Assembly: GCF_017052465.1 (NCBI RefSeq)
Contig: NZ_JAFHKT010000130.1
Coordinates: 1-64,000, forward strand
DNA length: 64,000 bases
Direction: 5' to 3'
DNA from: Arthrobacter pascens
GTDB lineage: Bacteria > Actinomycetota > Actinomycetes > Actinomycetales > Micrococcaceae
Part shown: piece by piece, positions 42,631 to 51,402 of the stretch
Layout: every line of letters starts with the position of its first letter
How positions within the stretch are numbered: the first letter of the stretch is position 1
Made by a program: the position numbers and the translations under genes
The notes under the pieces: model-generated
Seen by the model: only the letters and a program-made list of their open reading frames with translations
Told to the model about the DNA's origin: nothing
The model's database searches: none

Positions 42631-43905
42631 ATGAACGCCGACGCCCGAAAGATCCAGCGCATTTATCTTACGTTGACGCTGGGCAATACCCTTGCGGCCT
42701 CGTTCATCTGGGGGATCAACACCCTCTTCCTGCTGGATGCCGGGCTCAGCAACCTCGAGGCCTTTGCCGCGAACGCCTTCTTCACGGCCGGCATGGTGCT
42801 CTTCGAGGTGCCCACCGGCGTGATAGCCGACGGCTGGGGGCGCCGAGCTTCATTCCTGCTTGGCACCGTGACGCTGGCCGTATCGACATATCTCTACTAC
42901 ATGCTTTGGCAGTTTTCCGCCCCGTTCTGGATGTGGGCGGTGGTGTCCGTATTGCTCGGACTGGGCTTCACCTTCTTCTCGGGGGCGGTTGAGGCCTGGC
43001 TCGTCGACGCGCTGCGGTTCTCAGGCTATGAAGGCGGGCTGGAGACGGTGCTCGGTCGGGGACTGATGGTGTCCGGCACCGCGATGCTTGCCGGCTCGGT
43101 GGCCGGTGGCGTGGTGGCGCAGGCCACTGACCTCGGTGTGCCGTTCCTGCTGCGGGTGGGCGTGCTGTTGGCCATGTTCGCCGTGGCCTTTTGGCTCATG
43201 CACGACGTCGGTTTCACGCCGGAGCGGTCCACCCACCCTCTTCGTGCCACCCGTGCCGTACTCTCCGCCTCGATCGAGAACGGATTGAAGAACCCGCCTG
43301 TACGGTACGTGATGCTGGCCGCGCCATTCACCGCGGGCGTCGAGATCTATGTGTTCTACGCCCTGCAGCCGTACCTGCTTGAGCTGTTCGGCGACCCGCA
43401 CGCGTACTCCGTGGCGGGCCTTGCGGCGGCGATGGTGGCCGGGGCAGAGGTGCTCGGAGGCTGGATGGCGCCCCGGGTCCGGCGCCTCGTCCGTAAACGC
43501 ACGACGGTGTTGATCCTGACCACCATCATGAGCGCGCTGATTCTGGTCGTGCTCGGGTTCATTCAGGTGTTCTGGGTGGCGCTGGTGCTGTTGGCGCTCT
43601 GGGCGGTGGTTGCCGCGGCGGGCACCCCGGTCCGGCAGGCCTACCTGAACGACATGATCGCCTCGAAGCAGCGGGCAACAGTCCTGAGCTTCGACTCACT
43701 GGTGGGATCAAGCGGTGGCGTGGTGGTGCAGCCGCTGCTCGGCCGGGCAGCCGATGTGTACGGTTACCCCGCGTCGGTGGCGATCGGCGGCGTGATCGAG
43801 CTGATCGCGGTGCCGTTCCTGCTGGCCAGCCGCCGGCAGGGCCCACCGGCAGATCTGGCCAGTGCCGCGGCCAGCACGACCGACGCGGAATCCCCGCCGG
43901 CGTAG
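42631..43905 (+). CDS. MFS transporter (drug/metabolite efflux type)
   Basis: About 424 residues with twelve membrane segments. TLGNTLAASFIWGINTLFLL is TM1, and the loop GVIADGWGRRASFLLG is the motif A signature between TM2 and TM3. ATG 42631 is preferred, although GTG 42595 is in frame. Members of this branch often export small hydrophobic compounds; the cargo is unknown. Confidence 0.85.
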   Translation: MNADARKIQRIYLTLTLGNTLAASFIWGINTLFLLDAGLSNLEAFAANAFFTAGMVLFEVPTGVIADGWGRRASFLLGTVTLAVSTYLYYMLWQFSAPFWMWAVVSVLLGLGFTFFSGAVEAWLVDALRFSGYEGGLETVLGRGLMVSGTAMLAGSVAGGVVAQATDLGVPFLLRVGVLLAMFAVAFWLMHDVGFTPERSTHPLRATRAVLSASIENGLKNPPVRYVMLAAPFTAGVEIYVFYALQPYLLELFGDPHAYSVAGLAAAMVAGAEVLGGWMAPRVRRLVRKRTTVLILTTIMSALILVVLGFIQVFWVALVLLALWAVVAAAGTPVRQAYLNDMIASKQRATVLSFDSLVGSSGGVVVQPLLGRAADVYGYPASVAIGGVIELIAVPFLLASRRQGPPADLASAAASTTDAESPPA

Positions 43906-44010
43906 ACGATCTCGGGGTCGCCCCTGCGGCCTGAAGGCTATTGAGTGTCCCACTGCCGCGGAGTAGCGTGGCAATACCGTCAACCGCACCACCCAGACCC
44001 GGGAGCGACC

Positions 44011-45837
44011 ATGCCTAATGTGAGACGTCGCCTGGCTGCCGTCACGGCGGCCGTGACCATGAGTGTGACCAGCGGAGCCGTCATCAGCCCCGCGTTCGCC
44101 GATCAGCTGGAGACCAAAAAGACCGCGACTGCCACCGGCTACGGCGGCGCGGTCAGCACCGTGGACCCGGAGGCGTCCGCCGCGGCGATCGAGGTCCTCC
44201 GCGAGGGTGGCAACGCCGCCGACGCCGCCGTCGCGGCCGCTGCGACGCTGGGCGTGACCGAGCCGTACAGTGCCGGGATCGGCGGCGGGGGCTACTTCCT
44301 GTTCTACAACGCGAAGACCGGCAGAGTTGGCACGATCGACGGCCGCGAGACCGCACCGGCCGCAATGCCGCGGGACGCGTTCATCGATCCGGCCACAGGC
44401 AAGCCCTACAACTTCACCCCCGAGCTGGTCACCAGCGGCGTCTCCGTAGGCGTTCCCGGCACGCCGGCCACCTGGGAGCGTGCACTCAAGCGGTGGGGCA
44501 CGCTGGACCTTGATGATGCCCTCGAGCCGGCCATTGAGGTGGCGGACCGGGGCTTCCTGGTCGACGAAACGTTCCGCCAGCAGACCAAAGACAACGAAAA
44601 CCGCTTCAGGGCGTTCACCTCCACGAGCAAACTCTTCCTCCCGGGCGGCAAGCTGCCCGCCGTCGGAAGCGTCTTTAAGAGCCCCGACCTTGCCAAGACG
44701 TACCGGCTGCTGGCGGACAAGGGCACCCGCGCTTTCTACCACGGCCAGCTCGCGAAAGAGATCGTAGCCGCCGTCAAGGCGCCGCCCAAGACTGCCACCA
44801 CGAAACTGCCCGTCCCGGCAGGCCACATGACCACGGCTGATCTTGCCGCCTACCGCTCCCTGGATCAGGCGCCCACCCACGTGGAGTACCGCGGCCTGGA
44901 CGTCTACGGCATGGCGCCGTCCAGCAGCGGCGGCACCACGGTCGGCGAGTCACTGAACATCCTGGACACCTTCAACCTTTCCGGGATGTCAACGCCCGAC
45001 GCCCTGCACCATTACCTCGAGGCCAGCGCCCTCGCGTTCGCGGACCGCGGCAAGTACCTGGGCGACCCCGCGTTTGTCGATGTCCCCACGCGCGCCCTCA
45101 CCGACCCGCTGTTCGGCAAGGAGCGCTCGTGCCGGATCGACCCGAAGCGCGCGGCCGTGAAGCCCGTCGCACCCGGAGACGCGTCCACGTACGACGGCGT
45201 GTGCCCGGCTGCCGCCGCGGCGCTCGCCGACGAGAAGGACACGGAGAACATCTCGACGACCAACCTGACGGTCGCGGACAAATGGGGGAACGTGGTCGAG
45301 TACACGCTCACCATCGAGCAGACCGGCGGATCCGGCATCGTGGTCCCGGGCCGCGGGTTCCTGCTGAACAACGAGCTGACCGACTTCTCGACCGTGTACG
45401 ACCCCAAGGATCCGAACCGGATCGAACCCGGGAAGCGGCCGCGCTCCTCGATGTCGCCGACCATCATCCTCAAGGACGAGGAGCCCTTCCTCGCGCTCGG
45501 TTCGCCCGGCGGGTCGACCATCATCACCACAGTCCTGCAGACGATCATGAACCGCGTGGACCGGGGCATGAGCATTTCCGAGGCGATTGCCGCACCTCGT
45601 GCGGCGCAACGGAACACAGCCAATATCAGCGCAGAGCAGGAGTTCATCGACGCCTATGCACCCGACCTGGAGCCACGTGGCCATGTGTTCGCCAAGGCGG
45701 GGGACTCGTTCACGTCGCTACCAGAAATAGGCGCGGCGACGGCGATCGAGTTCAAGCGCGACGGGAGGATGGTCGCCGCGGCCGAGCCGGTCAGGCGCGG
45801 GGGCGGCTCGGCGATGGTGGTCAAGCCCGCGAGGTGA
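44011..45837 (+). CDS. ggt: Gamma-glutamyltransferase
   Basis: 608 residues, secreted by an N-terminal signal peptide (about residues 1-31, ending SPAFADQ). The enzyme cleaves itself before the catalytic Thr, here Thr416 in ENISTTNLTVAD, to give large and small subunits. GGNAADAAVAAAATLGVTEP and SGIGGGGYFLFYN are near the large-subunit start, and LALGSPGGSTIITTVLQTI binds the gamma-glutamyl donor. It hydrolyses or transfers gamma-glutamyl groups of glutathione, glutamine or poly-gamma-glutamate. GGGAG precedes ATG 44011. Its end overlaps the convergent CapA-like gene by 17 bp. Confidence 0.95.
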   Translation: MPNVRRRLAAVTAAVTMSVTSGAVISPAFADQLETKKTATATGYGGAVSTVDPEASAAAIEVLREGGNAADAAVAAAATLGVTEPYSAGIGGGGYFLFYNAKTGRVGTIDGRETAPAAMPRDAFIDPATGKPYNFTPELVTSGVSVGVPGTPATWERALKRWGTLDLDDALEPAIEVADRGFLVDETFRQQTKDNENRFRAFTSTSKLFLPGGKLPAVGSVFKSPDLAKTYRLLADKGTRAFYHGQLAKEIVAAVKAPPKTATTKLPVPAGHMTTADLAAYRSLDQAPTHVEYRGLDVYGMAPSSSGGTTVGESLNILDTFNLSGMSTPDALHHYLEASALAFADRGKYLGDPAFVDVPTRALTDPLFGKERSCRIDPKRAAVKPVAPGDASTYDGVCPAAAAALADEKDTENISTTNLTVADKWGNVVEYTLTIEQTGGSGIVVPGRGFLLNNELTDFSTVYDPKDPNRIEPGKRPRSSMSPTIILKDEEPFLALGSPGGSTIITTVLQTIMNRVDRGMSISEAIAAPRAAQRNTANISAEQEFIDAYAPDLEPRGHVFAKAGDSFTSLPEIGAATAIEFKRDGRMVAAAEPVRRGGGSAMVVKPAR

Positions 45838-46813
45838 GGCCTGGGCCGATCGGTATCTCCAGGACATTGTCGGCCTCAATCCAGCTGCTTGGCGTGCCGA
45901 GCTGCGCGCACTGGCGCTGCATCCGCCAGGCAACTTTCTGCGCCCCCGGGCCTGCGAACCGGGTCTGCATGCGGGTGATCGTTGTCGGATACAGACGCAG
46001 CGTGGAGGGCACGCTTCCCCTGGTGTCCAGGAGGAAGACGAATGACTGGTCGTTGCGTTCATTCGGGTCCACGGCGTAGTCATCCACGAAGTCGCCGGCA
46101 CTGTAGACAACAGGCCGGTTCCGGTAAATTCCGACGCCGCGGAAAATGTGGGCCGAATGCCCGAATACCACGTCGGCACCGGCATCTATCAGTGCCCGTG
46201 CCAACCTTTGGTGCTCAGGCGGGACATCGGATCCCCAGTTGCCGCCCCAGTGGGCCGAAACGATCAGCAACTGGACCCTGCCCTTCGTCCGCCGGACCAG
46301 TTCCAGCAAATCCGTCACCCGGCGGTCGCCAGGTTCCACAGGGACGTAGTAGATTCCGGGGTCGCGGCCGGTTGCCTCCCAGTCCGGCTCATTGTCAGTG
46401 AAGGCAATGAAGCCGACGGCATGTGGACCCACCCGCCGGACTGCCGGCCGCCGGGCCGCCTCCAGGTCCATCCCGGCGCCGGCCCGCAGGATCCCGTGCT
46501 GATCGAGTACCCCTAACATCTCCCGCAGCGCATCAACTCCGAAGTCCAGCACATGGTTGTTGGCCAGCGAGACCACATGGATAGCCGCCGACCTCAGGCT
46601 CTCGACGTTCTTGGCGTCCGAGCGGAAGCGGTACACCTTGCGGGGCGCAGGTTTTCCGTGGTCAGCCAGGACGCACTCGAGGTTCGCGAACGTGATGTCG
46701 GCCTGGCGCAGGAGTGGCAGGGTATCGCCCCAGGGATAGGCGGGATCGGCCGTCTTCAGCCGGTCGTTGACCAGCCGGCCCAGCATGACGTCCCCCAGGA
46801 GCGCGATCTGCAT
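45821..46813 (-). CDS. CapA family protein (PGA_cap metallophosphatase-like)
   Basis: About 330 residues. The MQIALLGDVMLGR start, ADITFANLECVLAD, VVSLANNHVLDFG and VSAHWGGNWGSDVPPEH are the family's conserved metal-binding segments, with GADVVFGHSAHIFRGV and VVYSAGDFVDDYA near the end. The prototype CapA/PgsA is involved in poly-gamma-glutamate export; most homologues are uncharacterised phosphoesterase-fold proteins. ATG 46813 has GGAGG six bases upstream. It is convergent with gamma-glutamyltransferase, which can act on poly-gamma-glutamate, though no capBC genes are here. Confidence 0.88.
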   Translation of the reverse strand: MQIALLGDVMLGRLVNDRLKTADPAYPWGDTLPLLRQADITFANLECVLADHGKPAPRKVYRFRSDAKNVESLRSAAIHVVSLANNHVLDFGVDALREMLGVLDQHGILRAGAGMDLEAARRPAVRRVGPHAVGFIAFTDNEPDWEATGRDPGIYYVPVEPGDRRVTDLLELVRRTKGRVQLLIVSAHWGGNWGSDVPPEHQRLARALIDAGADVVFGHSAHIFRGVGIYRNRPVVYSAGDFVDDYAVDPNERNDQSFVFLLDTRGSVPSTLRLYPTTITRMQTRFAGPGAQKVAWRMQRQCAQLGTPSSWIEADNVLEIPIGPGLTSRA

Positions 46814-47075
46814 GCCCAACCTCCATCTTGCAAGGCCTTTGATATCAGGATGCACCGGCTGCTTGCCCTGGTGCCAGTCAACCGGCGGAGGCCATACCCG
46901 CCGTCGAAAAAGCGCAGGAGCTTCAACGGTTCCCGCCCAAAAAAGGCCTCGCAAGGTCCGGATTCGTGAGGGATAGTTGGAGCAGGAGCAGTGGGCCGCA
47001 GCGCCTTATTCCCTGGGTGGCTGAGTCTCCGGTCGGGAAGGGGTCTGCGGCCGCCGTGTTGATGGGAACGTCGCG

Positions 47076-48413
47076 GTGGTGGGCATGTTCGCGGACAGGG
47101 CTGATGCAGGGCGGCAGCTGGGGCTGCGGCTGGAGTATCTGCGCGGAGGCGGCGCCGTCGTACTGGGTGTGCCCCGCGGCGGAGTTCCCGTGGCATTCGA
47201 GGTAGCGGGGGCACTCGGCGCGCCCCTGGATGTGATCCTGGTGCGCAAGCTGGGGGTTCCGTTCCAGCCCGAGCTCGCGATGGGAGCCATCGGCGAGGGC
47301 GGGGCCAGCGTCCTGGACAAACGCGTCCTCTCACTCACGAGGGTCAGGCAGGAAGACCTGAAGGCTGTTGAAGAACGGGAGCGGCGTCTGCTTAATGACC
47401 GGGTGGCACGGTTCCGGGCCGGCCGGACCCTCATGGACCTGAGCGGCCGCACGGCCGTGATCGTAGATGACGGGATCGCTACCGGGTCAACCGCCCGCGT
47501 GGCCTGTAGCATCGCGCGCAAACTGGGGGCTGCGAGGGTGATTCTGGCCGTTCCCGTTGCCCCTGCCGACATCCTCGGCACATTTAAGGAGGCGGACGAA
47601 GTGGTGTGCCTCGCCACGCCCCGGCAACTGACCGCCGTCAGCCAGCATTACCGTGACTTCTCCCCGACGACCGACGACGAGGTGGCGTGGCTGCTGGACG
47701 CGTCCGCCGAGCGTGTGCAGAGAGCCTCTTCAGCCTCCGGCAACCCCGGCCTCGACCAGGACGTGCAGATCCACTCGGACGGGGTGCGGCTCCAAGGCCA
47801 CCTGGCCCTTCCCCGACCGGATGCAGCGGTAGTGGTGTTCGCCCACGGCAGCGGCAGCGGCCGGCACAGCCCGCGAAACCGGTTCGTCGCCTCGATGCTC
47901 CAGCAGGCGGGGCTGGGGACCTTGCTTCTGGACCTGCTCAGCCCCGGGGAGGAACTGGACCGCGCCAACGTGTTCAACATCGAACTGCTTGCGCGGAGGC
48001 TGACCGCAGCCACAGGCTGGCTTGGCAGCCAGCCGGACACGGCCTCCTGCAGCGTGGGATATTTCGGCGCGAGTACAGGGGCAGGTGCCGCGCTGTGGGC
48101 GGCTGCCGAACAAGGGGAGAAGATCGGCGCAGTCGTCTCGCGGGGAGGCCGGCCGGATCTGGCAGGTCCCTGGCTTGCCCGGGTCCGCGCCCCGACGCTC
48201 CTGATTGTCGGCAGTGCAGACCACCAGGTGCTCGAACTCAACCGCCGGGCGCAAGCCCAGATGCGCTGCCCCAACCGGCTGGAACTTGTCCAGGGTGCAA
48301 CCCACCTCTTCGAAGAACCCGGAACGCTGGAGCAGGCGGCAGTTCTGGCCAGGGACTGGTTTGTGCAGTATCTGCCTTGGGAGCGGGATGCGCCATCCGG
48401 GTCCGCCCCGTGA
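47076..48413 (+). CDS. Phosphoribosyltransferase - alpha/beta hydrolase fusion protein
   Basis: 445 residues. The N-terminal ~210 residues are a type I phosphoribosyltransferase: GGGAVVLGVPRGGVPVAFEVA and the PRPP loop AVIVDDGIATGSTARVA. The C-terminal part is a dienelactone-hydrolase-like alpha/beta hydrolase with nucleophile Ser in VGYFGASTGAGAALWAA, Asp in IVGSADHQVLE and His in QGATHLFEEPG. Such fusions occur in actinobacteria and proteobacteria, but the reaction is unknown. GTG 47076 and ATG 47085 are both possible starts. Confidence 0.85.
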   Translation: MVGMFADRADAGRQLGLRLEYLRGGGAVVLGVPRGGVPVAFEVAGALGAPLDVILVRKLGVPFQPELAMGAIGEGGASVLDKRVLSLTRVRQEDLKAVEERERRLLNDRVARFRAGRTLMDLSGRTAVIVDDGIATGSTARVACSIARKLGAARVILAVPVAPADILGTFKEADEVVCLATPRQLTAVSQHYRDFSPTTDDEVAWLLDASAERVQRASSASGNPGLDQDVQIHSDGVRLQGHLALPRPDAAVVVFAHGSGSGRHSPRNRFVASMLQQAGLGTLLLDLLSPGEELDRANVFNIELLARRLTAATGWLGSQPDTASCSVGYFGASTGAGAALWAAAEQGEKIGAVVSRGGRPDLAGPWLARVRAPTLLIVGSADHQVLELNRRAQAQMRCPNRLELVQGATHLFEEPGTLEQAAVLARDWFVQYLPWERDAPSGSAP

Positions 48414-48530
48414 GCAACGCGCCGACCTGCGGCAGCCTGCACGGGAGGCCGCCACAGTGCTTCCCGCCTTCACAGTGTTTCCCAAGGGGGCTCCCGCTCT
48501 GTTCCCACGTGACGTGACCATGGTTAAGGC

Positions 48531-48836
48531 GTGAGGTTCTGGAGAGAGAGCATAGTTCCCGTTCTTGCAGCCCTTGCGGTGGCTCTTTTGGGCGCGGCGG
48601 GCGCCTCAGGAGTGGACCAGATGGCGAACGCAAGGGTGACGAATCCGGCCTGGCTCGTGGTCCCTGCTGGCGCGGCGGATGGGCACCCGCCGCTGCGTCA
48701 CCTGGTCCTGCGGGGCCTGGCCGCGGGGTCATTGCCCGGAGGGTTCCCGTACGACGAACCGCGGGAAGAAAAGTACGACGAGGACTACGACGAGGCACTT
48801 CACGACGGGCCAGCGACCCGCGCCGCACAGGGGTGA
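48531..48836 (+). CDS. Hypothetical protein with N-terminal membrane segment
   Basis: About 101 residues from a GTG with a weak AAGG before it. A signal peptide or membrane segment (IVPVLAALAVALLGAAGASG) is followed by a low-complexity tail rich in Asp/Glu (EKYDEDYDEALHD). I do not recognise a family. The hydrophobic start after a basic residue and position in a gap argue weakly for a real gene. Confidence 0.4.
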   Translation: MRFWRESIVPVLAALAVALLGAAGASGVDQMANARVTNPAWLVVPAGAADGHPPLRHLVLRGLAAGSLPGGFPYDEPREEKYDEDYDEALHDGPATRAAQG

Positions 48837-48849
48837 CGGCAGAACGGGG

Positions 48850-49851
48850 CTACGCCTCCCGCCACAGGGGCAAGGGGACGACTCCCCGGCTGCGCCCTGA
48901 CTCGTCCAGCAGGTGGCCGAGCCGCTTGTAGGTGCGCACCACGGCCTGCCGCGAGATCACCGCGCTGCCCGGCGCCCGGGATGCCAGTTCCCGCTCGTGC
49001 CCCTGGACTTCGAGATAGTCGCGCACCCACAGCGTCACCACCAGATTCTGGGCACCCAAAACCTGCGCACTCAAGCGGCAACTCGGCAGGCCGGCGAAGT
49101 AGCGGCCGATGGAATCCACATGGGTCGCGGGTACGTTGAGGCTCAAGCTCACTTCCCGCAGGCCCTGCTGGACGGCGACGGAAGTATCGCACCTCATCGT
49201 CATGTAGCCGGACGCCAGAAACCGTTCCACCCGCCGTCGGGCAGTCTGTGGCGAAACGCCGGCGGCTGAACCCAACTCTGCCCAGCTGGCCCGCCCGTCG
49301 CGGGCTAGCTCCTCCAGCAGGGAGGCGTCCAGCCGGTCCGGGGCGTAGGCGGGCGGCGGCGGTGCGGACTCCTTCGCCATGAGCCTCGCCCGCGCCGGTT
49401 CCAGGGTGCCGCTGCGCCACTCCGAGGCCTGCCGGTAGAGCTGCGTGACGAACACCACCTCTCGGCGCGTGACCCCCGGCAGGTCCGCGAAAGAGCCTGT
49501 GACTATCGCCATGAGTTCCTCATGGCTTGATGCGAAGCAGTCCACGAACAGGTCGTGGGGTCCCGAGACCAGGGAGACCGTCCCGAAAGCGGGCTCTGCA
49601 CAGAGCCGCTGGATGAGGGCCTCGTGCTCGCCCGGCACCGAGGACAACTGGATGAAGGCGGACCAGCCGGCGCTGAGGTAGCGGGGCCCGGGAGACGGCG
49701 TGATCCAGGCGAGTCCCTGCTCCGCGAGCGCATGCCAGCGGCGGGCGATGGTGGGCCCGGACAGGCCCAGGGCGTCGCCCACGCGGGACCAGTCGGCCCT
49801 CGGATTGATCTGCAGGGCATTTACGATTTCGAGATCCAGTTCAGAGATCAT
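48850..49851 (-). CDS. Tandem Lrp/AsnC-type transcriptional regulator
   Basis: About 333 residues, twice the normal length, made of two AsnC-like units in one chain. HTH 1: LDLEIVNALQINPRADWSRVG and LGLSGPTIARRWHALAEQG; RAM-like segment 1 follows (FGTVSLVSGPHDLFVDCFAS). HTH 2 is LLEELARDGRASWAELGSAA GVSPQTARRRVERFL with LGAQNLVVTLWVRDYLE after it. It is divergent from the MFS-M20 operon and 129 bp away, so that operon is its likely target and the imported amino-acid conjugate its likely signal. ATG 49851 gives the standard HTH start. Confidence 0.85.
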   Translation of the reverse strand: MISELDLEIVNALQINPRADWSRVGDALGLSGPTIARRWHALAEQGLAWITPSPGPRYLSAGWSAFIQLSSVPGEHEALIQRLCAEPAFGTVSLVSGPHDLFVDCFASSHEELMAIVTGSFADLPGVTRREVVFVTQLYRQASEWRSGTLEPARARLMAKESAPPPPAYAPDRLDASLLEELARDGRASWAELGSAAGVSPQTARRRVERFLASGYMTMRCDTSVAVQQGLREVSLSLNVPATHVDSIGRYFAGLPSCRLSAQVLGAQNLVVTLWVRDYLEVQGHERELASRAPGSAVISRQAVVRTYKRLGHLLDESGRSRGVVPLPLWREA

Positions 49852-49980
49852 GGCTGATTCTTTCAGATTCGTCGATGCAAGGGGGATTTCGAGCAATTTA
49901 CCGCGGGTGCATGGAGCTATGGCTAACGTTGTGACTCGCATCACCACCGGGCGTAAGGGCCCCGAACCCCAAGGAAGCAC

Positions 49981-51402
49981 ATGACAAGCAAAACAGCGCC
50001 ACCGGCTACGGCGGCGATCACCCGCAGGACCATCACCGGCATGATCGTGGCAATGGCCGTGATCGAATCACTCAGCGGCGTCACCCAGGGGTATTTGAAC
50101 CCCATCCTGCCCGCGCTCGGGCCTGTCTTTTCGATTGATGACCCGACGATCAATGGCATCTTCCTTGTCGCCAACGTCAGTTTTGCCGTGCTCACACCCA
50201 TCATCTCCAGGCTCGGGGACAGTTACGGATACCGGTTGGTGCTCCGCTGGTCCACTGCCGTCGTGGCCGGGGGAGTATTCATGATGGCGCTCTGGCCGTC
50301 CCTGTGGACGGTGACCGTGGGCGTCGTGCTGCTTACGTGCGTCGTGGGCTTCATCCCGCTAATGATGGGAATCCTGCGGGTCACCAGCCCCGCCTCCACA
50401 CGCACCGGCGTCAGCGTGATGATCGGTATGCTGATGATCATGGTCGGCGCCGGCGGGCTGCTGGCGGGGGTTGTGGGCGTCAGCGACCCCACCCTCGGGT
50501 TCTGGGTGGCCGTTCCGTTCGCCGTCGCCGCCCTGGTGTGTTCCTTTCTGCTCCCCGACGCAGGAACTCCCACCCGGGAGGGACTCGCCCTGGTGCCCCT
50601 GACGGCGTGTTCGCTCGGGCTGATCTGTTTCGTCGTGGCCCTCTCGATGGGGCCGGACTGGGGCTGGCTCGACGCGCGGACACTCGGATCGGGACTGCTC
50701 GGACTGGCGCTGCTGGTCCTCTGGGCCGTGCTCGACGCCGGCGGGCCGGAGCGCGGGAAGAGGTTCATGGACCTGCGCATGCTTGCAAATCCGCGTATCC
50801 GCGCCGTCTCGCTGGCCACCTTCTTTTTCGGCTTCGCGTCCATCAGCTACTTCGGCACCAACGGCATCTTCCTGCACGCCAACCCCGACAAGGCCGGCTA
50901 CGGATTTGCCCTCAGCCCGCTCATGATTGCCATCGTCCTCGCCGCCGCATCCGTCCTTTCGCTCGCGTCTTCGCTGTTGACCGCGCGGGCGCTCAGGGCG
51001 TTCGGCGAGCGCGCCACGCTGGTCTTTGCGGGCCTGCTGCTGGCGGGCGGTTTCGTGGTGATGATGGCGGCGCACACTTCCCTGGCCGGGTACTGCGCCG
51101 GTTTTGCCTTGTTCAACCTCAGCCTGGGCATGTACCAGGCCGGGACCCGCGCGCTGTCGGTTGAAGGTGTGCCGCTGGAGGAGACGTCGACGGCGGCCGG
51201 ACTCAACGAGTTGGCCCTCTCGGTCGGCATTGCCATGGGGGCCGCCGTCGTCAAGCTCCTCTCTTCGGCGTCGGCCGAGTCCGGGCGCATCACTGAGAGC
51301 GGCCTCGTCTCCATCTGGGGAGCGCTCGCTGTTGCTGCTTTGATTGCGGCCGCAGCGTCCGCACGCTACCAGAAGCAGCAGGCCGCGGAGGTGGGTGCAT
51401 GA
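49981..51402 (+). CDS. MFS transporter (14-TM DHA2-like)
   Basis: 473 residues with 12 to 14 membrane segments. GYLNPILPALGPVFSIDDPT follows TM1, and SRLGDSYGYRLVLRWSTAVV is motif A. AAGGAA precedes ATG 49981. Its last codons overlap the M20 gene (ATGA), a strong hint that porter and hydrolase act on the same compound. Confidence 0.85.
   Translation: MTSKTAPPATAAITRRTITGMIVAMAVIESLSGVTQGYLNPILPALGPVFSIDDPTINGIFLVANVSFAVLTPIISRLGDSYGYRLVLRWSTAVVAGGVFMMALWPSLWTVTVGVVLLTCVVGFIPLMMGILRVTSPASTRTGVSVMIGMLMIMVGAGGLLAGVVGVSDPTLGFWVAVPFAVAALVCSFLLPDAGTPTREGLALVPLTACSLGLICFVVALSMGPDWGWLDARTLGSGLLGLALLVLWAVLDAGGPERGKRFMDLRMLANPRIRAVSLATFFFGFASISYFGTNGIFLHANPDKAGYGFALSPLMIAIVLAAASVLSLASSLLTARALRAFGERATLVFAGLLLAGGFVVMMAAHTSLAGYCAGFALFNLSLGMYQAGTRALSVEGVPLEETSTAAGLNELALSVGIAMGAAVVKLLSSASAESGRITESGLVSIWGALAVAALIAAAASARYQKQQAAEVGA

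Noticed and set aside
44011..46813. A poly-gamma-glutamate capsule locus
   Set aside because: Only a CapA-like protein and a gamma-glutamyltransferase are present; the polymerase genes capB/capC are missing.
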